This document shows, piece after piece, positions 47,006 through 58,187 of a DNA stretch of 64,000 nucleotides; position 1 is the stretch's first letter, and each line of letters opens with the position of its first letter. The position numbers were made by a program, and so were the translations under genes. This DNA is from Methylobacillus glycogenes JCM 2850. Lineage in GTDB: Bacteria; Pseudomonadota; Gammaproteobacteria; Burkholderiales; Methylophilaceae. Below the pieces are notes generated by a model. The model was not told the origin of the DNA. It searched no databases and saw nothing but the letters and a program-made list of their open reading frames with translations. The stretch lies in contig NZ_BAMT01000006.1 of NCBI RefSeq assembly GCF_000617925.1, positions 124,001-188,000 of the forward strand, written 5' to 3'.

Positions 47006-47789
47006 TGCATTGGCGAATATGCTGCGTGGCATAGGCCACCGCATCGTCGATAGGTTGTGGCGCTTTGGTTCCGGCCTGCGTTTCTTCTTTTATGTTCTGA
47101 TTTACTCCGGCGAGAGCTTCCGTAGGTTGCATCTGACCATACGCGAGATTTATTTCACTGGCGTGATGTCTCTGATCATCATCCTGGTTTCAGCTTTCTT
47201 TGTTGGCATGGTGCTGGCCTTGCAGGGCTATAACACTTTGCAGCGCTATGGCTCCTCAGAGGCCATAGGCGTGCTGGTAGCCTTGTCGCTGGTGCGCGAG
47301 TTGGGCCCGGTGGTGACAGCGTTGCTGTTTGCAGGCCGTGCGGGTACTGCAATTACTGCGGAAATTGGCTTGATGAAAGCCACCGAGCAATTGTCGGCGA
47401 TGGAGATGATGGCGGTGAGCCCAGTGGCGCGTGTGGTTGCACCACGTTTCTGGGCTGGCGTGTTCTCTATGCCTTTGCTGGCAGCGCTGTTCTCTATGGT
47501 TGGCGTGCTGGGTGGCTACCTGGTAGCTGTGCCCGTCATAGGCGTAGATTCGGGCGCGTTCTGGTCGCAGATGCAGGCCAGCGTGGATTTCCGTGAAGAT
47601 ATTATTAATGGTGTCATCAAGAGCGTGGTGTTCGGCGTTGCTTGTACCTTGATTGCACTGTTTGAAGGTTTTGATGCACCGCCCACCGCAGAAGGGGTGA
47701 GTCGAGCCACCACACGCACAGTGGTGAACTCCTCACTGGCGGTATTGGGTCTGGATTTTGTAATGACTTCGTTCATGATTGTTGCGTAA
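46998..47789 (+). CDS. mlaE: MlaE phospholipid transport permease
   Basis: The inner-membrane permease of the Mla system. The 263-residue protein has five or so membrane helices and the conserved stretches GMVLALQGYNTL, LGPVVTALLFAGRAGTA, AEIGLMKATEQLSAMEMM, and GFDAPPTAEGVSRATTRTV. It starts inside the end of mlaF and precedes mlaD by 21 bases. Confidence 0.95.
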   Translation: MFSALANMLRGIGHRIVDRLWRFGSGLRFFFYVLIYSGESFRRLHLTIREIYFTGVMSLIIILVSAFFVGMVLALQGYNTLQRYGSSEAIGVLVALSLVRELGPVVTALLFAGRAGTAITAEIGLMKATEQLSAMEMMAVSPVARVVAPRFWAGVFSMPLLAALFSMVGVLGGYLVAVPVIGVDSGAFWSQMQASVDFREDIINGVIKSVVFGVACTLIALFEGFDAPPTAEGVSRATTRTVVNSSLAVLGLDFVMTSFMIVA

Positions 47790-47810
47790 GCGCAACACAC
47801 TGGAGAAAAG

Positions 47811-48290
47811 ATGGAACGCACAACGATAGATCTTTGGGTAGGTATTTTTGCTGCAGCGGGTGCAGCGGCCTTGTTTGGCCTGGCCCTAAAGGTAGGTAAT
47901 TTCAACAGCGCCACCTTGGGTGAAACCTACAGTGTGACTGGCGCTTTCGAGAATATAGGCAGCCTCAAGCCACGTGCCCCGGTCAAGAGTGCGGGCGTGG
48001 TGGTAGGCCGAGTAGATAATATTCGCTTCGATCCTGAGACCTATGAAGCGCTGGTGACAGTGAAGGTTGATAAGCGCTATCCTTTCCCCAAGGATACGTT
48101 TGCCAATATTTACACTGCAGGTTTGCTCGGTGAGCAGTACATCGGCCTTGAGGCTGGTGGCGATGACAAAATGCTGCAGGATGGTGACAAATTCAGCAAG
48201 ACACAAGATGCCGTGGTACTGGAAAAGATGATTAGCCAGTTCCTCTATAGCAAGGCATCAGAATCCAACGAAGACAAAGAGGCGAAATGA
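47811..48290 (+). CDS. mlaD: MlaD substrate-binding protein (MCE domain)
   Basis: A 159-residue membrane-anchored MCE protein; its hexamer forms the periplasmic ring on MlaFE. One N-terminal helix (LWVGIFAAAGAAALFGLAL) precedes the MCE domain (YSVTGAFENIGSLKPRAPVKSAGVVVG), with GLLGEQYIGLEAGG near the end. Its stop overlaps the mlaC start by four bases. Confidence 0.95.
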   Translation: MERTTIDLWVGIFAAAGAAALFGLALKVGNFNSATLGETYSVTGAFENIGSLKPRAPVKSAGVVVGRVDNIRFDPETYEALVTVKVDKRYPFPKDTFANIYTAGLLGEQYIGLEAGGDDKMLQDGDKFSKTQDAVVLEKMISQFLYSKASESNEDKEAK

Positions 48291-48901
48291 ACATGAATAA
48301 TGTAAAGAGCTGGATTGCAGCGCTGGCATTGCTTGCGACTAGCAGTGTTGCACTGGCAGAAGTTGGCCCGGATGCTTTGGTGAAAAGTACTGCCGAAGAT
48401 GTATTGGCCGTGGTGAAGAAGGATAAGGATATCCAGGCTGGTAACCAGAACAAGATTTTTGCTTTGGCTGAAGAGAAAATCCTGCCTAATTTCAACTTCG
48501 AGCGCGTTTCCCGCTTGGTATTGGGCAAAGCATGGAACAAGGCCAGCACAGAGCAAAAGCAGGCTTTCCAGCAAGAGTTCCGTAGCCTGCTGCTGCGTAC
48601 TTACGCAACTGCGCTCTCCAAGTATCGCAATCAAACCATTGAGTACAAGCCTTTCCGTGCGCAAGACGGTGAAACTGACGTTAAGGTCAAGACCCAGATT
48701 CTGCAACCAGGTGGTCAGCCCATCCCTGTGGATTACAGCCTGGAAAAGAACGGTGATAGCTGGAAGGTCTATGACATTACAATTGAAGGTGTCAGCCTGG
48801 TAACCAACTACCGTGGTCAGTTTAGCAATGAAATTCGCCAGGGTGGCCTCGATGGTTTGATTCAGAAGCTTGCTGCCAAGAATCAGGAAAATGCAAAGTA
48901 A
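48287..48901 (+). CDS. mlaC: MlaC periplasmic phospholipid carrier
   Basis: The soluble shuttle that carries phospholipid between the outer-membrane MlaA and MlaFEDB. The 204-residue precursor has a signal peptide ending SVALAEV. The Tol-Ttg2 type fold is marked by ILPNFNFERVSRLVLGKAW and by FRAQDGETDVKVKTQI. Fourth gene of the mla operon; mlaA is not in the window. Confidence 0.94.
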   Translation: MNMNNVKSWIAALALLATSSVALAEVGPDALVKSTAEDVLAVVKKDKDIQAGNQNKIFALAEEKILPNFNFERVSRLVLGKAWNKASTEQKQAFQQEFRSLLLRTYATALSKYRNQTIEYKPFRAQDGETDVKVKTQILQPGGQPIPVDYSLEKNGDSWKVYDITIEGVSLVTNYRGQFSNEIRQGGLDGLIQKLAAKNQENAK

Positions 48902-48913
48902 GCAGGTATCGCT

Positions 48914-49207
48914 TTGGCTCAAATACAACAACAAGGTCACCGCTGGATAATTGGCGGTGATATCACGATCAATCAGGTAGAGCAGTTACTGGCAGAGAGC
49001 CGTAAGCTCAGCATGCCAGGTACGCTGGAGCTAGACCTTAGCCAGGTGGCAGAGGTGGATTCAGTGGCGCTCAGCCTGATTTTCGAATGGCTGCGCCTGG
49101 CGCAAGCCAACAAGGTTAATCTCACCGTGACAGGCCTGCCTGATAACCTGGTGAGTCTGGCCACTCTTTACGGCGTTCTGGAACTGCTTCCTCAGTCCAG
49201 TCATTGA
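48914..49207 (+). CDS. mlaB: MlaB STAS-domain protein
   Basis: A 97-residue STAS protein that binds MlaF and supports transport. Features are GDITINQVEQLLAE and the LDLSQVAEVDSVALSL signature with the conserved Asp-Ser. An in-frame stop at 48899 (that of mlaC) forces a downstream start; TTG 48914 is the only reasonable one. Last mla gene. Confidence 0.88.
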   Translation: MAQIQQQGHRWIIGGDITINQVEQLLAESRKLSMPGTLELDLSQVAEVDSVALSLIFEWLRLAQANKVNLTVTGLPDNLVSLATLYGVLELLPQSSH

Positions 49208-49237
49208 GTTTTGGGGCATGCGCCCCATCTTTGATGC

Positions 49238-50131
49238 ATGATTCCCGCAATTAACATACAGCAGCTACACAAGCATTTTGGCGATCTCCATGCGCTGAAA
49301 GGGGTAGATCTGTCTATAGAGCAGGGTGAGTTCTTTGCCTTGCTAGGCCCCAATGGCGCGGGAAAATCCACCTTGATCAACCTGCTGGCAGGCTTGCTGC
49401 GACCCAGCAGCGGTAGTCTGCAAGTCATGGGCCATGATGTGCATGCGGCTTATGCCGCGGCGCGTTTGGCGCTGGGGGTAGTGCCGCAAGAATTGGTGTT
49501 TGATCCTTTCTTTAATGTGCGGGAAATGCTGCGTTTTCAGGCAGGCTATTTTGGCCGTGGCCGTGAAAATGATGCCTGGGTGGATGAAATCATTGAATCC
49601 CTGGGCCTGGCCGACAAAGCGCATACCAATATGCGCAGGCTTTCCGGTGGCATGAAGCGTCGCGCCTTGATTGCGCAGGCCTTGGCGCACAAGCCGCCTG
49701 TGATCGTTCTGGATGAGCCTACTGCTGGCGTGGATGTGGAGTTGCGCCAGACCATGTGGGAGTTTATTCGCCGCCTGAACCGTGAAGGCCATACCATTAT
49801 TCTCACCACGCATTATCTGGAAGAAGCCGAAGCGCTCTGTAGCCGCATCGCCATGATGAAGCATGGCGAAATTGTGGCGCTGGATAGCACGCGTAATCTC
49901 TTGAATCGGCTGCCAGGCAAGCGTCTCAAGCTGAGCTTGTCTGCACCTTTGCCAGAAGGCTTGCGTGCCTTGGTGCGCAGCGAGCAGGGTAGGGACTATA
50001 TCCTGGCGATTGCCGATACCACGCAGCTGGAACTTATTCTGTCTGAACTGCGTGTGGCGGGCGTGAGCATTGAGGATATGCAGTTGATAGAGGCAGATCT
50101 TGAAGATGTCTTTGTGGAGTTGTTGAGCTGA
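49238..50131 (+). CDS. ABC exporter ATP-binding protein (YadG-like)
   Basis: A 297-residue ATPase with Walker A GPNGAGKST, signature RLSGGMKRR, Walker B VIVLDEPTAGVD, and the switch His in TTHYLEEAE. It pairs with the ABC-2 permease that follows with a one-base stop/start overlap. The pair resembles E. coli YadGH, whose cargo is unknown. Its place between mla and murA suggests envelope work, which is inference. Confidence 0.87.
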   Translation: MIPAINIQQLHKHFGDLHALKGVDLSIEQGEFFALLGPNGAGKSTLINLLAGLLRPSSGSLQVMGHDVHAAYAAARLALGVVPQELVFDPFFNVREMLRFQAGYFGRGRENDAWVDEIIESLGLADKAHTNMRRLSGGMKRRALIAQALAHKPPVIVLDEPTAGVDVELRQTMWEFIRRLNREGHTIILTTHYLEEAEALCSRIAMMKHGEIVALDSTRNLLNRLPGKRLKLSLSAPLPEGLRALVRSEQGRDYILAIADTTQLELILSELRVAGVSIEDMQLIEADLEDVFVELLS

Positions 50132-50928
50132 TGAAAACCTCACTCAGTACTTCAAGCAATGCTCGCAGCAATCTCTTGGGCACCTGGACCTTGTTCAAGA
50201 AAGAGCTGCTGCGCTTCTGGCGTGTAAGCTTCCAGACCGTGGCTGCACCCATCATGACGGCGCTGCTCTACCTGCTGATTTTCTCCCATGTGCTGGAAGA
50301 CAAGGTACAGGTTTATCCTGGCGTCGGTTATACCGCTTTCCTGATTCCCGGCCTGATCATGATGTCGCTCTTGCAGAATGCTTTTGCCAATAGCTCATCC
50401 AGCCTGATTCAGTCCAAGGTCATGGGCAATATCATCTTTGTGATGCTGGCACCCATTTCTTATCTGGGTTTTTACCTGGCATTCCTTGCCGCTTCGATTA
50501 TTCGTGGCCTGGTCGTAGGCCTGGGGATTTTCCTGGTGGCGCTATTGTTTATTGATTTACCGCTGGCGCATCCGGGCTGGATTTTAAGCTTTGCCCTGCT
50601 GGGCAGTGGTTTGCTTGGCACCTTTGGCATTATTGCCGGCATTTGGGCAGAGAAGTTCGACCAAATGGCGGCATTCCAGAATTTTGTCATCATGCCGCTG
50701 TCATTTTTGTCCGGCGTGTTTTACTCGATACATTCACTGCCACCATTCTGGCAACAGGTATCGCATCTCAACCCCTTCTTTTACATGATAGATGGTTTCC
50801 GCTACGGCTTTTTCGGTGTTGGAGATATTTCTCCATTTATCAGCTTGGGCGTTGTTGCAGGTAGCTTTTTTGCCCTATCATTGCTGACTTTACGGATGCT
50901 GAAATCCGGCTATAAATTACGAGGCTGA
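50131..50928 (+). CDS. ABC-2 type permease (YadH-like)
   Basis: A 265-residue membrane protein with six predicted helices. Conserved ABC-2 features include LLYLLIFSHVL, AFLIPGLIMMSLLQNAF, and the FLSGVFYSIHSLPPFWQ signature near the end. It forms the channel for the preceding ATPase. Starts on the last base of that gene. Confidence 0.88.
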   Translation: MKTSLSTSSNARSNLLGTWTLFKKELLRFWRVSFQTVAAPIMTALLYLLIFSHVLEDKVQVYPGVGYTAFLIPGLIMMSLLQNAFANSSSSLIQSKVMGNIIFVMLAPISYLGFYLAFLAASIIRGLVVGLGIFLVALLFIDLPLAHPGWILSFALLGSGLLGTFGIIAGIWAEKFDQMAAFQNFVIMPLSFLSGVFYSIHSLPPFWQQVSHLNPFFYMIDGFRYGFFGVGDISPFISLGVVAGSFFALSLLTLRMLKSGYKLRG

Positions 50929-50931
50929 ACC

Positions 50932-51183
50932 GTGCTTAGCGCAGAAGAATTAAAGACTTATATAACTCAAGGCCTGGCCTGTGATCATGTGCAGGTATTG
51001 GGTGACGACGGCCAGCATTTCGAGGCGGTGATTGTTAGCACCCACTTCGTAGGCAAGAACATGGTGCAGCAGCATCAATTGGTATATCAGGCACTGGGAG
51101 ACCGCATGCGTGAAGAAATCCACGCGCTCTCCATGCGCACCTTTACACCCGACGCGTGGGCCAAGCTTAGCTCCGGCTTGTAG
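50932..51183 (+). CDS. ibaG: BolA-family protein IbaG
   Basis: An 83-residue BolA-type protein that partners monothiol glutaredoxins in iron-sulfur handling. It begins with GTG (LSAEELKTYITQGL) and shows HFEAVIVSTHFVGKNMVQQHQLVY, given here as a family match, and REEIHALSMRTFTPD. The order ibaG-grxD-murA puts it next to its likely partner. Confidence 0.9.
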   Translation: MLSAEELKTYITQGLACDHVQVLGDDGQHFEAVIVSTHFVGKNMVQQHQLVYQALGDRMREEIHALSMRTFTPDAWAKLSSGL

Positions 51184-51262
51184 TCACGCTACAACATCCA
51201 CTGGACTACACCTCTGGATGACTTCTCAAGATTAAATTGGCAGATTAAAAGGATTAAATACT

Positions 51263-52854
<1,592 letters not shown>

Positions 52855-52941
52855 AAGCTTCAGAGTTAAATTACGTACGGCGCTTCAGAGCAAGCCAGAA
52901 TTAATACCAAGCCTTAAGCAGTACAACCAGGAAAGTTTGCA

Positions 52942-53586
52942 ATGATTACTATCGCCCTCTCCAAGGGTAGGATTTTCGAAGAGACCGTGCCTTTGCTGGC
53001 GGCGGCAGGCATTACTGCGCTTGAAGATCCTGAAGCCTCGCGCAAGTTGATCTTGCCTACCAATAGAGCGGATGTGCGCCTGATCATCGTGCGTGCAACC
53101 GATGTGCCTACCTATGTGCAATATGGCGCGGCCGATCTCGGTATCGCCGGCAAGGATGTGCTGGATGAGCATGGTGGCGAGGGCTTGTATCAACCGCTGG
53201 ATCTGCAGATTGCGCGTTGCCGCATGATGGTGGCCGTGCGTGAAGACTTTGATTACTTCGGCTCTATACGTCGCGGTGCTCGCCTCAAGGTGGTGACCAA
53301 GTACGTCAAAACCGCGCGTGAGCATTTTGCCGCCAAGGGCATGCATGTGGATCTGATCAAGCTCTACGGTTCCATGGAGCTGGGGCCGCTGGTAGGTTTG
53401 GCTGACGCGATTGTGGACTTGGTGAGTACAGGCGGCACTTTGCGTGCCAACAACCTCAAGGCTGTGGAAGAGATCACCGATATCAGCTCACGTCTGGTCG
53501 TCAACCAAGCCTCACTCAAACTCAAGCGTGATGATTTGCAGCCCATCATGGATGCCTTTGCCCAGGCCGTGGCTGCAGCACAATAA
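52942..53586 (+). CDS. hisG: ATP phosphoribosyltransferase, short form
   Basis: First enzyme of histidine synthesis, joining ATP and PRPP. The 214-residue short form ([56 protein letters not shown]) lacks the C-terminal regulatory domain and normally needs HisZ; hisZ is not in the window. First gene of the his operon. Confidence 0.95.
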   Translation: MITIALSKGRIFEETVPLLAAAGITALEDPEASRKLILPTNRADVRLIIVRATDVPTYVQYGAADLGIAGKDVLDEHGGEGLYQPLDLQIARCRMMVAVREDFDYFGSIRRGARLKVVTKYVKTAREHFAAKGMHVDLIKLYGSMELGPLVGLADAIVDLVSTGGTLRANNLKAVEEITDISSRLVVNQASLKLKRDDLQPIMDAFAQAVAAAQ

Positions 53587-53600
53587 TCTAGGTTGAACTC

Positions 53601-54899
53601 ATGAACATCAGACGTTTTTCAAGCAATGACGCTAGTTTCGATCAAGACCTCAAGGCCTTGCTGGCCTTCGAGACGGCACAGGACGACCAGATAGATACCG
53701 TGGTGGCCGATATTCTGCGCAATGTCAAAACCCGTGGCGATGCTGCCGTGCTGGAATACACCCAGCGCTTTGACCGCTTGCAGGCTGATAGCATGGCCAC
53801 GCTGGAAATTGGTCAGGCCGAATTGCAAGCCGCATTGGACAGCCTGCCCGCTGAGCAGCGCGATGCGCTGCAGCAAGCCGCCCAACGTGTGCGTGACTAT
53901 CACCAGAAGCAATTGATGACTTCTTGGACCTATACCGAGGCCGATGGCACTTTGCTCGGCCAGCAAGTGACTGCCCTGGATCGCGTAGGCTTGTATGTGC
54001 CTGGTGGCAAGGCTGCTTACCCTTCTTCGGTGCTGATGAATGCGATTCCTGCCAAGGTGGCAGGGGTGGCTGAACTGATCATGGTGGTGCCTACGCCGGG
54101 TGGTGAGAAAAACCCATTGGTGTTGGCGGCTGCCGCTGTATGTGGCGTTGACCGCGTATTCTGCATAGGCGGTGCGCAGGCAGTGGGTGCGCTGGCTTAT
54201 GGCACTGAGACTGTGCCGCAGGTTGATAAAATCGTAGGTCCAGGTAATGCCTATGTTGCCGCCGCCAAGCGCCGCGTATTTGGCGTGGTGGGCATTGATA
54301 TGGTGGCCGGCCCTTCGGAGATTCTGGTGATTTGCGATGGCAAGACCAACCCGGACTGGGTAGCGATGGACTTGTTCTCCCAGGCTGAGCATGACGAATT
54401 GGCACAGGCCATTCTGCTGTCGCCGGATGCGGCCTTCCTTGATCAAGTTCAGGCCAGCATAGAGCGCCTGGTTGAGGAAATGCCACGCAAAGAGATTATC
54501 CGCACCTCGCTGCAGAATCGCGGGGCTTTGATTCAGGTTAAAGATCTGGAGCAAGCGGCAGAGATCGCCAATTATATTGCGCCAGAGCACTTGGAACTGT
54601 CCGTGGACGATCCTTTGGCGTTCAGCAAAAAGATACGCCACGCTGGCGCTATCTTTATGGGGCGCGATACCTGCGAGGCCCTGGGCGATTACTGTGCTGG
54701 CCCTAACCATGTGCTGCCTACCTCGCGTACTGCGCGCTTCTCTTCACCACTAGGTGTTTATGATTTCCAGAAGCGTTCCAGCTTGATCATGGTATCCAGC
54801 GAAGGGGCGCAGAAGATGGGGCGTATTGCCGCTACCCTGGCCTATGGCGAAGGCTTGCAAGCCCACGCCCGTTCCGCTGAATATCGCTTGAAAGGCTGA
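53601..54899 (+). CDS. hisD: Histidinol dehydrogenase
   Basis: Oxidises histidinol to histidine using two NAD+ and a zinc ion. The 432-residue protein shows [31 protein letters not shown], the EHDE metal/catalytic segment in [10 protein letters not shown], and the signature around [16 protein letters not shown]. It lies 14 bases after hisG and three before hisC. A 363-codon open frame on the opposite strand is a shadow. Confidence 0.96.
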   Translation: MNIRRFSSNDASFDQDLKALLAFETAQDDQIDTVVADILRNVKTRGDAAVLEYTQRFDRLQADSMATLEIGQAELQAALDSLPAEQRDALQQAAQRVRDYHQKQLMTSWTYTEADGTLLGQQVTALDRVGLYVPGGKAAYPSSVLMNAIPAKVAGVAELIMVVPTPGGEKNPLVLAAAAVCGVDRVFCIGGAQAVGALAYGTETVPQVDKIVGPGNAYVAAAKRRVFGVVGIDMVAGPSEILVICDGKTNPDWVAMDLFSQAEHDELAQAILLSPDAAFLDQVQASIERLVEEMPRKEIIRTSLQNRGALIQVKDLEQAAEIANYIAPEHLELSVDDPLAFSKKIRHAGAIFMGRDTCEALGDYCAGPNHVLPTSRTARFSSPLGVYDFQKRSSLIMVSSEGAQKMGRIAATLAYGEGLQAHARSAEYRLKG

Positions 54900-54901
54900 T
54901 C

Positions 54902-55966
54902 TTGAGCAAGTTCTGGAGCAGCATCGTGCATGAGCTCACCCCGTATATCCCGGGTGAGCAGCCCAAGATCAGCAATCTGATCAAGCTCAACACCAATGAA
55001 AATCCCTACGGCCCCAGCCCCAAGGTCTTGGCAGCCTTGCAAGCCGAGGTGGCCGATAGTCTGCGCCTGTATCCAGACCCGGCTTCGGATAGGGTACGTG
55101 AGGCGGTAGCCAATTTCTATGATGTGGCTAGCAATCAGGTGTTTGTTGGCAACGGTTCGGACGAAGTGCTGGCGCATGTCTTTAATGCCTTACTCAAGCA
55201 TGAAGCGCCCATCTTGTTCCCGGATATTACCTATAGCTTCTACCCAGTCTACTGCGGTCTGTATGGCATAGCCTATGAAACAGTCCCGCTGGGCCCTGAA
55301 TTCGAAATTCAGGTTGAGGACTATATGCGGCCCAATGGCGGCATTATCTTCCCCAACCCCAATGCACCCACTGGCAGATTGCTAGCCCTGGCGGATATCG
55401 AGCGTTTGCTCAAGGCTAATCAAGAGTCTGTCATCGTGGTGGATGAGGCTTATATCGATTTTGGTGGCGAATCGGCTGCCAGCCTGGTGCAGCATTATCC
55501 CAACTTGCTGGTAACACATACCTTGTCCAAAGCCAGGTCACTGGCTGGGCTGCGTGTGGGTTTTGCCATAGGCCAAGCGCCTTTGATTGAAGCGCTGAAT
55601 CGCGTAAAAGATAGTTTCAATTCCTACCCACTGGATAGATTTGCCATCAGTGGTGCGGTCGCGGCACTGGAAGATAAGGCTTATTTCGAGGAAACCCGCC
55701 ACAAAGTCATGGCGACGCGGGAAAGTCTGGTAGCAGAAATGCAGGCCTTAGGCTTTACAGTGCTACCATCAGCCGCCAACTTTATATTTGCGCGTCATGC
55801 AGAGCGTAGTGGCGCAGAATTGGCGGCTTTATTGCGTGAACGCAATATTATTGTGCGTCATTTCAGCAAACCAGCGCGTATTAGTGAGTTTTTACGCATC
55901 ACTATAGGCACCAATGATCAGTCTTCAGCCCTGATTCAGGCTTTGAGAGAGATTTTAAACGACTAA
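54902..55966 (+). CDS. hisC: Histidinol-phosphate aminotransferase
   Basis: PLP-dependent enzyme that transaminates imidazole acetol phosphate. The 354-residue protein begins at TTG ([14 protein letters not shown]) and has [23 protein letters not shown], and the PLP-lysine segment [17 protein letters not shown]. It lies two bases after hisD. A 144-base gap to hps follows, wider than any other inside this operon. Confidence 0.95.
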   Translation: MSKFWSSIVHELTPYIPGEQPKISNLIKLNTNENPYGPSPKVLAALQAEVADSLRLYPDPASDRVREAVANFYDVASNQVFVGNGSDEVLAHVFNALLKHEAPILFPDITYSFYPVYCGLYGIAYETVPLGPEFEIQVEDYMRPNGGIIFPNPNAPTGRLLALADIERLLKANQESVIVVDEAYIDFGGESAASLVQHYPNLLVTHTLSKARSLAGLRVGFAIGQAPLIEALNRVKDSFNSYPLDRFAISGAVAALEDKAYFEETRHKVMATRESLVAEMQALGFTVLPSAANFIFARHAERSGAELAALLRERNIIVRHFSKPARISEFLRITIGTNDQSSALIQALREILND

Positions 55967-56110
55967 AAAGTGATGCTTTTGGCTGCCTACGGCATTGATT
56001 TTCCATTAAATTAAGAGAATGCTGCGTCTGCGCTTCCCTTAAGGCTTGGAAAAAATGTATTATAGCGCGGTCAGTACATCATAATTCTGTAATTAAGCGG
56101 AGGAAGCATC

Positions 56111-56797
56111 GTGGCAAAACCATTAGTTCAAATGGCATTAGATTCACTCGATTTCGATCAAACAGTAGCGCTTGCTACGACTGTTGCACCACACGTTGAT
56201 ATTCTTGAGATTGGTACACCCTGCATCAAGTACAACGGCATCAAGCTGCTGGAAACTCTGCGCGCAAAGTTCCCTAACAACAAAATCCTGGTTGACTTGA
56301 AGACCATGGATGCTGGTTTCTACGAAGCTGAGCCTTTCTACAAGGCTGGCGCTGACATCGTTACCGTTCTGGGTACTGCCGATATCGGTACTATCAAGGG
56401 CGTAATTGATGTTGCTAACAAGTACGGCAAGAAGGCTCAAGTTGACTTGATCAACGTAGCTGACAAGGCAAAGCGTACACAAGAAGTTGCCAAGCTGGGC
56501 GCGCACATCATTGGCGTGCACACTGGTCTGGATCAACAAGCTGCAGGTCAGACTCCATTTGCTGACTTGGGCCTGGTATCCGGTCTGAACCTGGGCGTAG
56601 ACATCTCCGTTGCTGGCGGTGTTAAGGCTACAACAGCTAAGCAAGTAGTAGATGCAGGCGCAACCATCGTGGTTGCTGGTGCTGCTATCTACGGTGCTGC
56701 TGATCCTGCAGCTGCTGCTGCTGAAATCAGCAATGCTGCCAAGGGTTCCCAAAGCAGTGGTGGTGTGTTCGGTTGGTTGAAGAAGTTGTTCAGCTAA
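56111..56797 (+). CDS. hps: 3-hexulose-6-phosphate synthase
   Basis: Key RuMP enzyme that condenses formaldehyde with ribulose-5-phosphate. The 228-residue protein is a TIM barrel of the OMP decarboxylase superfamily with the metal-binding D-x-K-x-x-D in VDLKTMDAGFYEAEP, ADIVTVLGTAD, GVHTGLD and VAGGVKATTAKQVVDAG. About 18 residues at the end (SSGGVFGWLKKLFS) extend past the usual barrel end. Start GTG with GCGGAGGAAG upstream, a strong ribosome site. Codon use is markedly biased (GCT, GGT, AAG), as expected for an abundant enzyme. It sits between hisC and hisB and has its own terminator. Confidence 0.96.
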   Translation: MAKPLVQMALDSLDFDQTVALATTVAPHVDILEIGTPCIKYNGIKLLETLRAKFPNNKILVDLKTMDAGFYEAEPFYKAGADIVTVLGTADIGTIKGVIDVANKYGKKAQVDLINVADKAKRTQEVAKLGAHIIGVHTGLDQQAAGQTPFADLGLVSGLNLGVDISVAGGVKATTAKQVVDAGATIVVAGAAIYGAADPAAAAAEISNAAKGSQSSGGVFGWLKKLFS

Positions 56798-56842
56798 GTG
56801 ATTTGTTGCGGCACTGTATAGCAGTGCCAGCAAACCCCATTT

Positions 56843-56892
56843 AAACCGCTGCAAGACCGACTAACAAGGCTTGCAGCGGTTTTTGATTTTTT
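56843..56892 (+). terminator. Strong terminator after hps, inside the his gene run
   Basis: A 13-base perfect stem AAACCGCTGCAAG/CTTGCAGCGGTTT with a 14-base loop, followed by TTGATTTTTT. hisB starts 20 bases later, so hisB onward probably depends on readthrough or a promoter of its own. Confidence 0.92.
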
Positions 56893-56912
56893 AAGACGAT
56901 ACAAAGATAGCC

Positions 56913-57499
56913 ATGCGTAACGCAGAAGTTAGTCGCAATACCCTAGAAACCAAGATTGCCGTTGCCATTAATCTCGATGGCACAGGTGTAGCCAAGCTGG
57001 AAAGCGGTGTCGGTTTCTTTGATCACATGCTGGATCAGATTGCCCGTCATGGCATGATGGATCTCTCTGTTGCCTGCCAAGGTGACCTGCATATCGACGC
57101 CCACCACACAGTGGAAGATGTCGGTATTGCTCTGGGTCAGGCATTCCATAAACCTTGGGCGACAAAAAAGGCATACGCCGCTATGCCCATGCTTATGTAC
57201 CGCTGGATGAAGCCTTATCACGCGTAGTGCTGGATATTTCCGGACGTCCGGGGCTGGAATTCAATGTTGAATTCACCCGTGCGCGCATAGGCGAGTTTGA
57301 TGTGGACCTGGTGCGCGAATTCTTCCAGGGCTTCGTCAACCATGCTGGTGTTACCCTGCACATAGACAACCTGCGCGGCAAGAATGCCCATCACCAGGCC
57401 GAGACCATATTCAAGGCTTTTGGCAGAGCATTGCGTGCAGCGGTTGAACTCGACCCCCGTATGGTGGGTATAATGCCTTCTACCAAAGGCAGTTTATAG
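56913..57499 (+). CDS. hisB: Imidazoleglycerol-phosphate dehydratase, one frame break
   Basis: Dehydrates IGP with manganese. It shows [30 protein letters not shown], and after the break [17 protein letters not shown]. The direct frame ends at 57227 ([12 protein letters not shown]); adding one G near 57152 gives [19 protein letters not shown] and continues to 57499. Joined length about 195 residues, the normal monofunctional bacterial form without the phosphatase domain. Confidence 0.94.
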
Positions 57500-57524
57500 A
57501 CATTTCTGTTTCACCTACCATCAC

Positions 57525-58169
57525 ATGACACACATAGCCGTTGTAGATTATGGCATGGGCAATCTCAAGTCCGTGTCCAAGGCGCTGGAGCATGTTGCTC
57601 CCAACCAGCAAGTGGTCGTCACTAGTGACCCCGCCCAGATCGCTGCGGCGAGTCGCGTCGTGTTTCCCGGTCAGGGCGCCATGCCAGACTGCATGCGCGA
57701 GCTTGATGCGCGTGGTCTGCGCGAGGCGGTCAAAACCGCGGCAGCCGAAAAACCTTTTCTTGGCATTTGCATAGGCTTGCAGATGCTGTTTGAGCATAGC
57801 GAAGAAGGTAATGCTGCTGGCCTGGGCATATTGCCGGGCCAGGTACGGCGCTTCAATGCGGCCGACATGCATGACGCTGAAGGCGCCAAGCTCAAAGTGC
57901 CGCATATGGGCTGGAACCAGGTGTATCAAAAGCAGGCTCACCCTTTGTGGCAAGGCATAGAAGACGGTGACCGTTTCTACTATGTGCACAGCTATTATGT
58001 AGCCCCTGAAGATGCATCGCTGGCGGCAGGTTGGAGCGAATATCCCAAACAATTCACCAGTGCAATTGCGCGTGGCAATCTGTTTGCCGTGCAATTCCAC
58101 CCAGAAAAGAGCCATAACGCCGGGCTCAAACTTTTGTCCAATTTCGTCCAGTGGGACGGTACTGTTTAA
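57525..58169 (+). CDS. hisH: Imidazole glycerol phosphate synthase glutaminase subunit
   Basis: Supplies ammonia from glutamine to HisF. The nucleophile Cys is in LGICIGLQMLF, and the His/Glu of the triad are in AVQFHPEKSHNAG. Length 214 residues, as usual. Next is hisA, 18 bases on. Confidence 0.96.
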   Translation: MTHIAVVDYGMGNLKSVSKALEHVAPNQQVVVTSDPAQIAAASRVVFPGQGAMPDCMRELDARGLREAVKTAAAEKPFLGICIGLQMLFEHSEEGNAAGLGILPGQVRRFNAADMHDAEGAKLKVPHMGWNQVYQKQAHPLWQGIEDGDRFYYVHSYYVAPEDASLAAGWSEYPKQFTSAIARGNLFAVQFHPEKSHNAGLKLLSNFVQWDGTV

Positions 58170-58187
58170 ACCTTAATTCATATCATC

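Noticed and set aside
49343..50143. A 266-codon minus-strand frame over the ABC ATPase
   Set aside because: Low-complexity His/Gln/Arg-rich translation opposite a complete ATPase gene. Shadow frame.
53619..54710. A 363-codon open frame on the minus strand over hisD
   Set aside because: It is opposite a clear histidinol dehydrogenase, has no recognisable domain and follows the codon pattern of the sense gene. Shadow frame.
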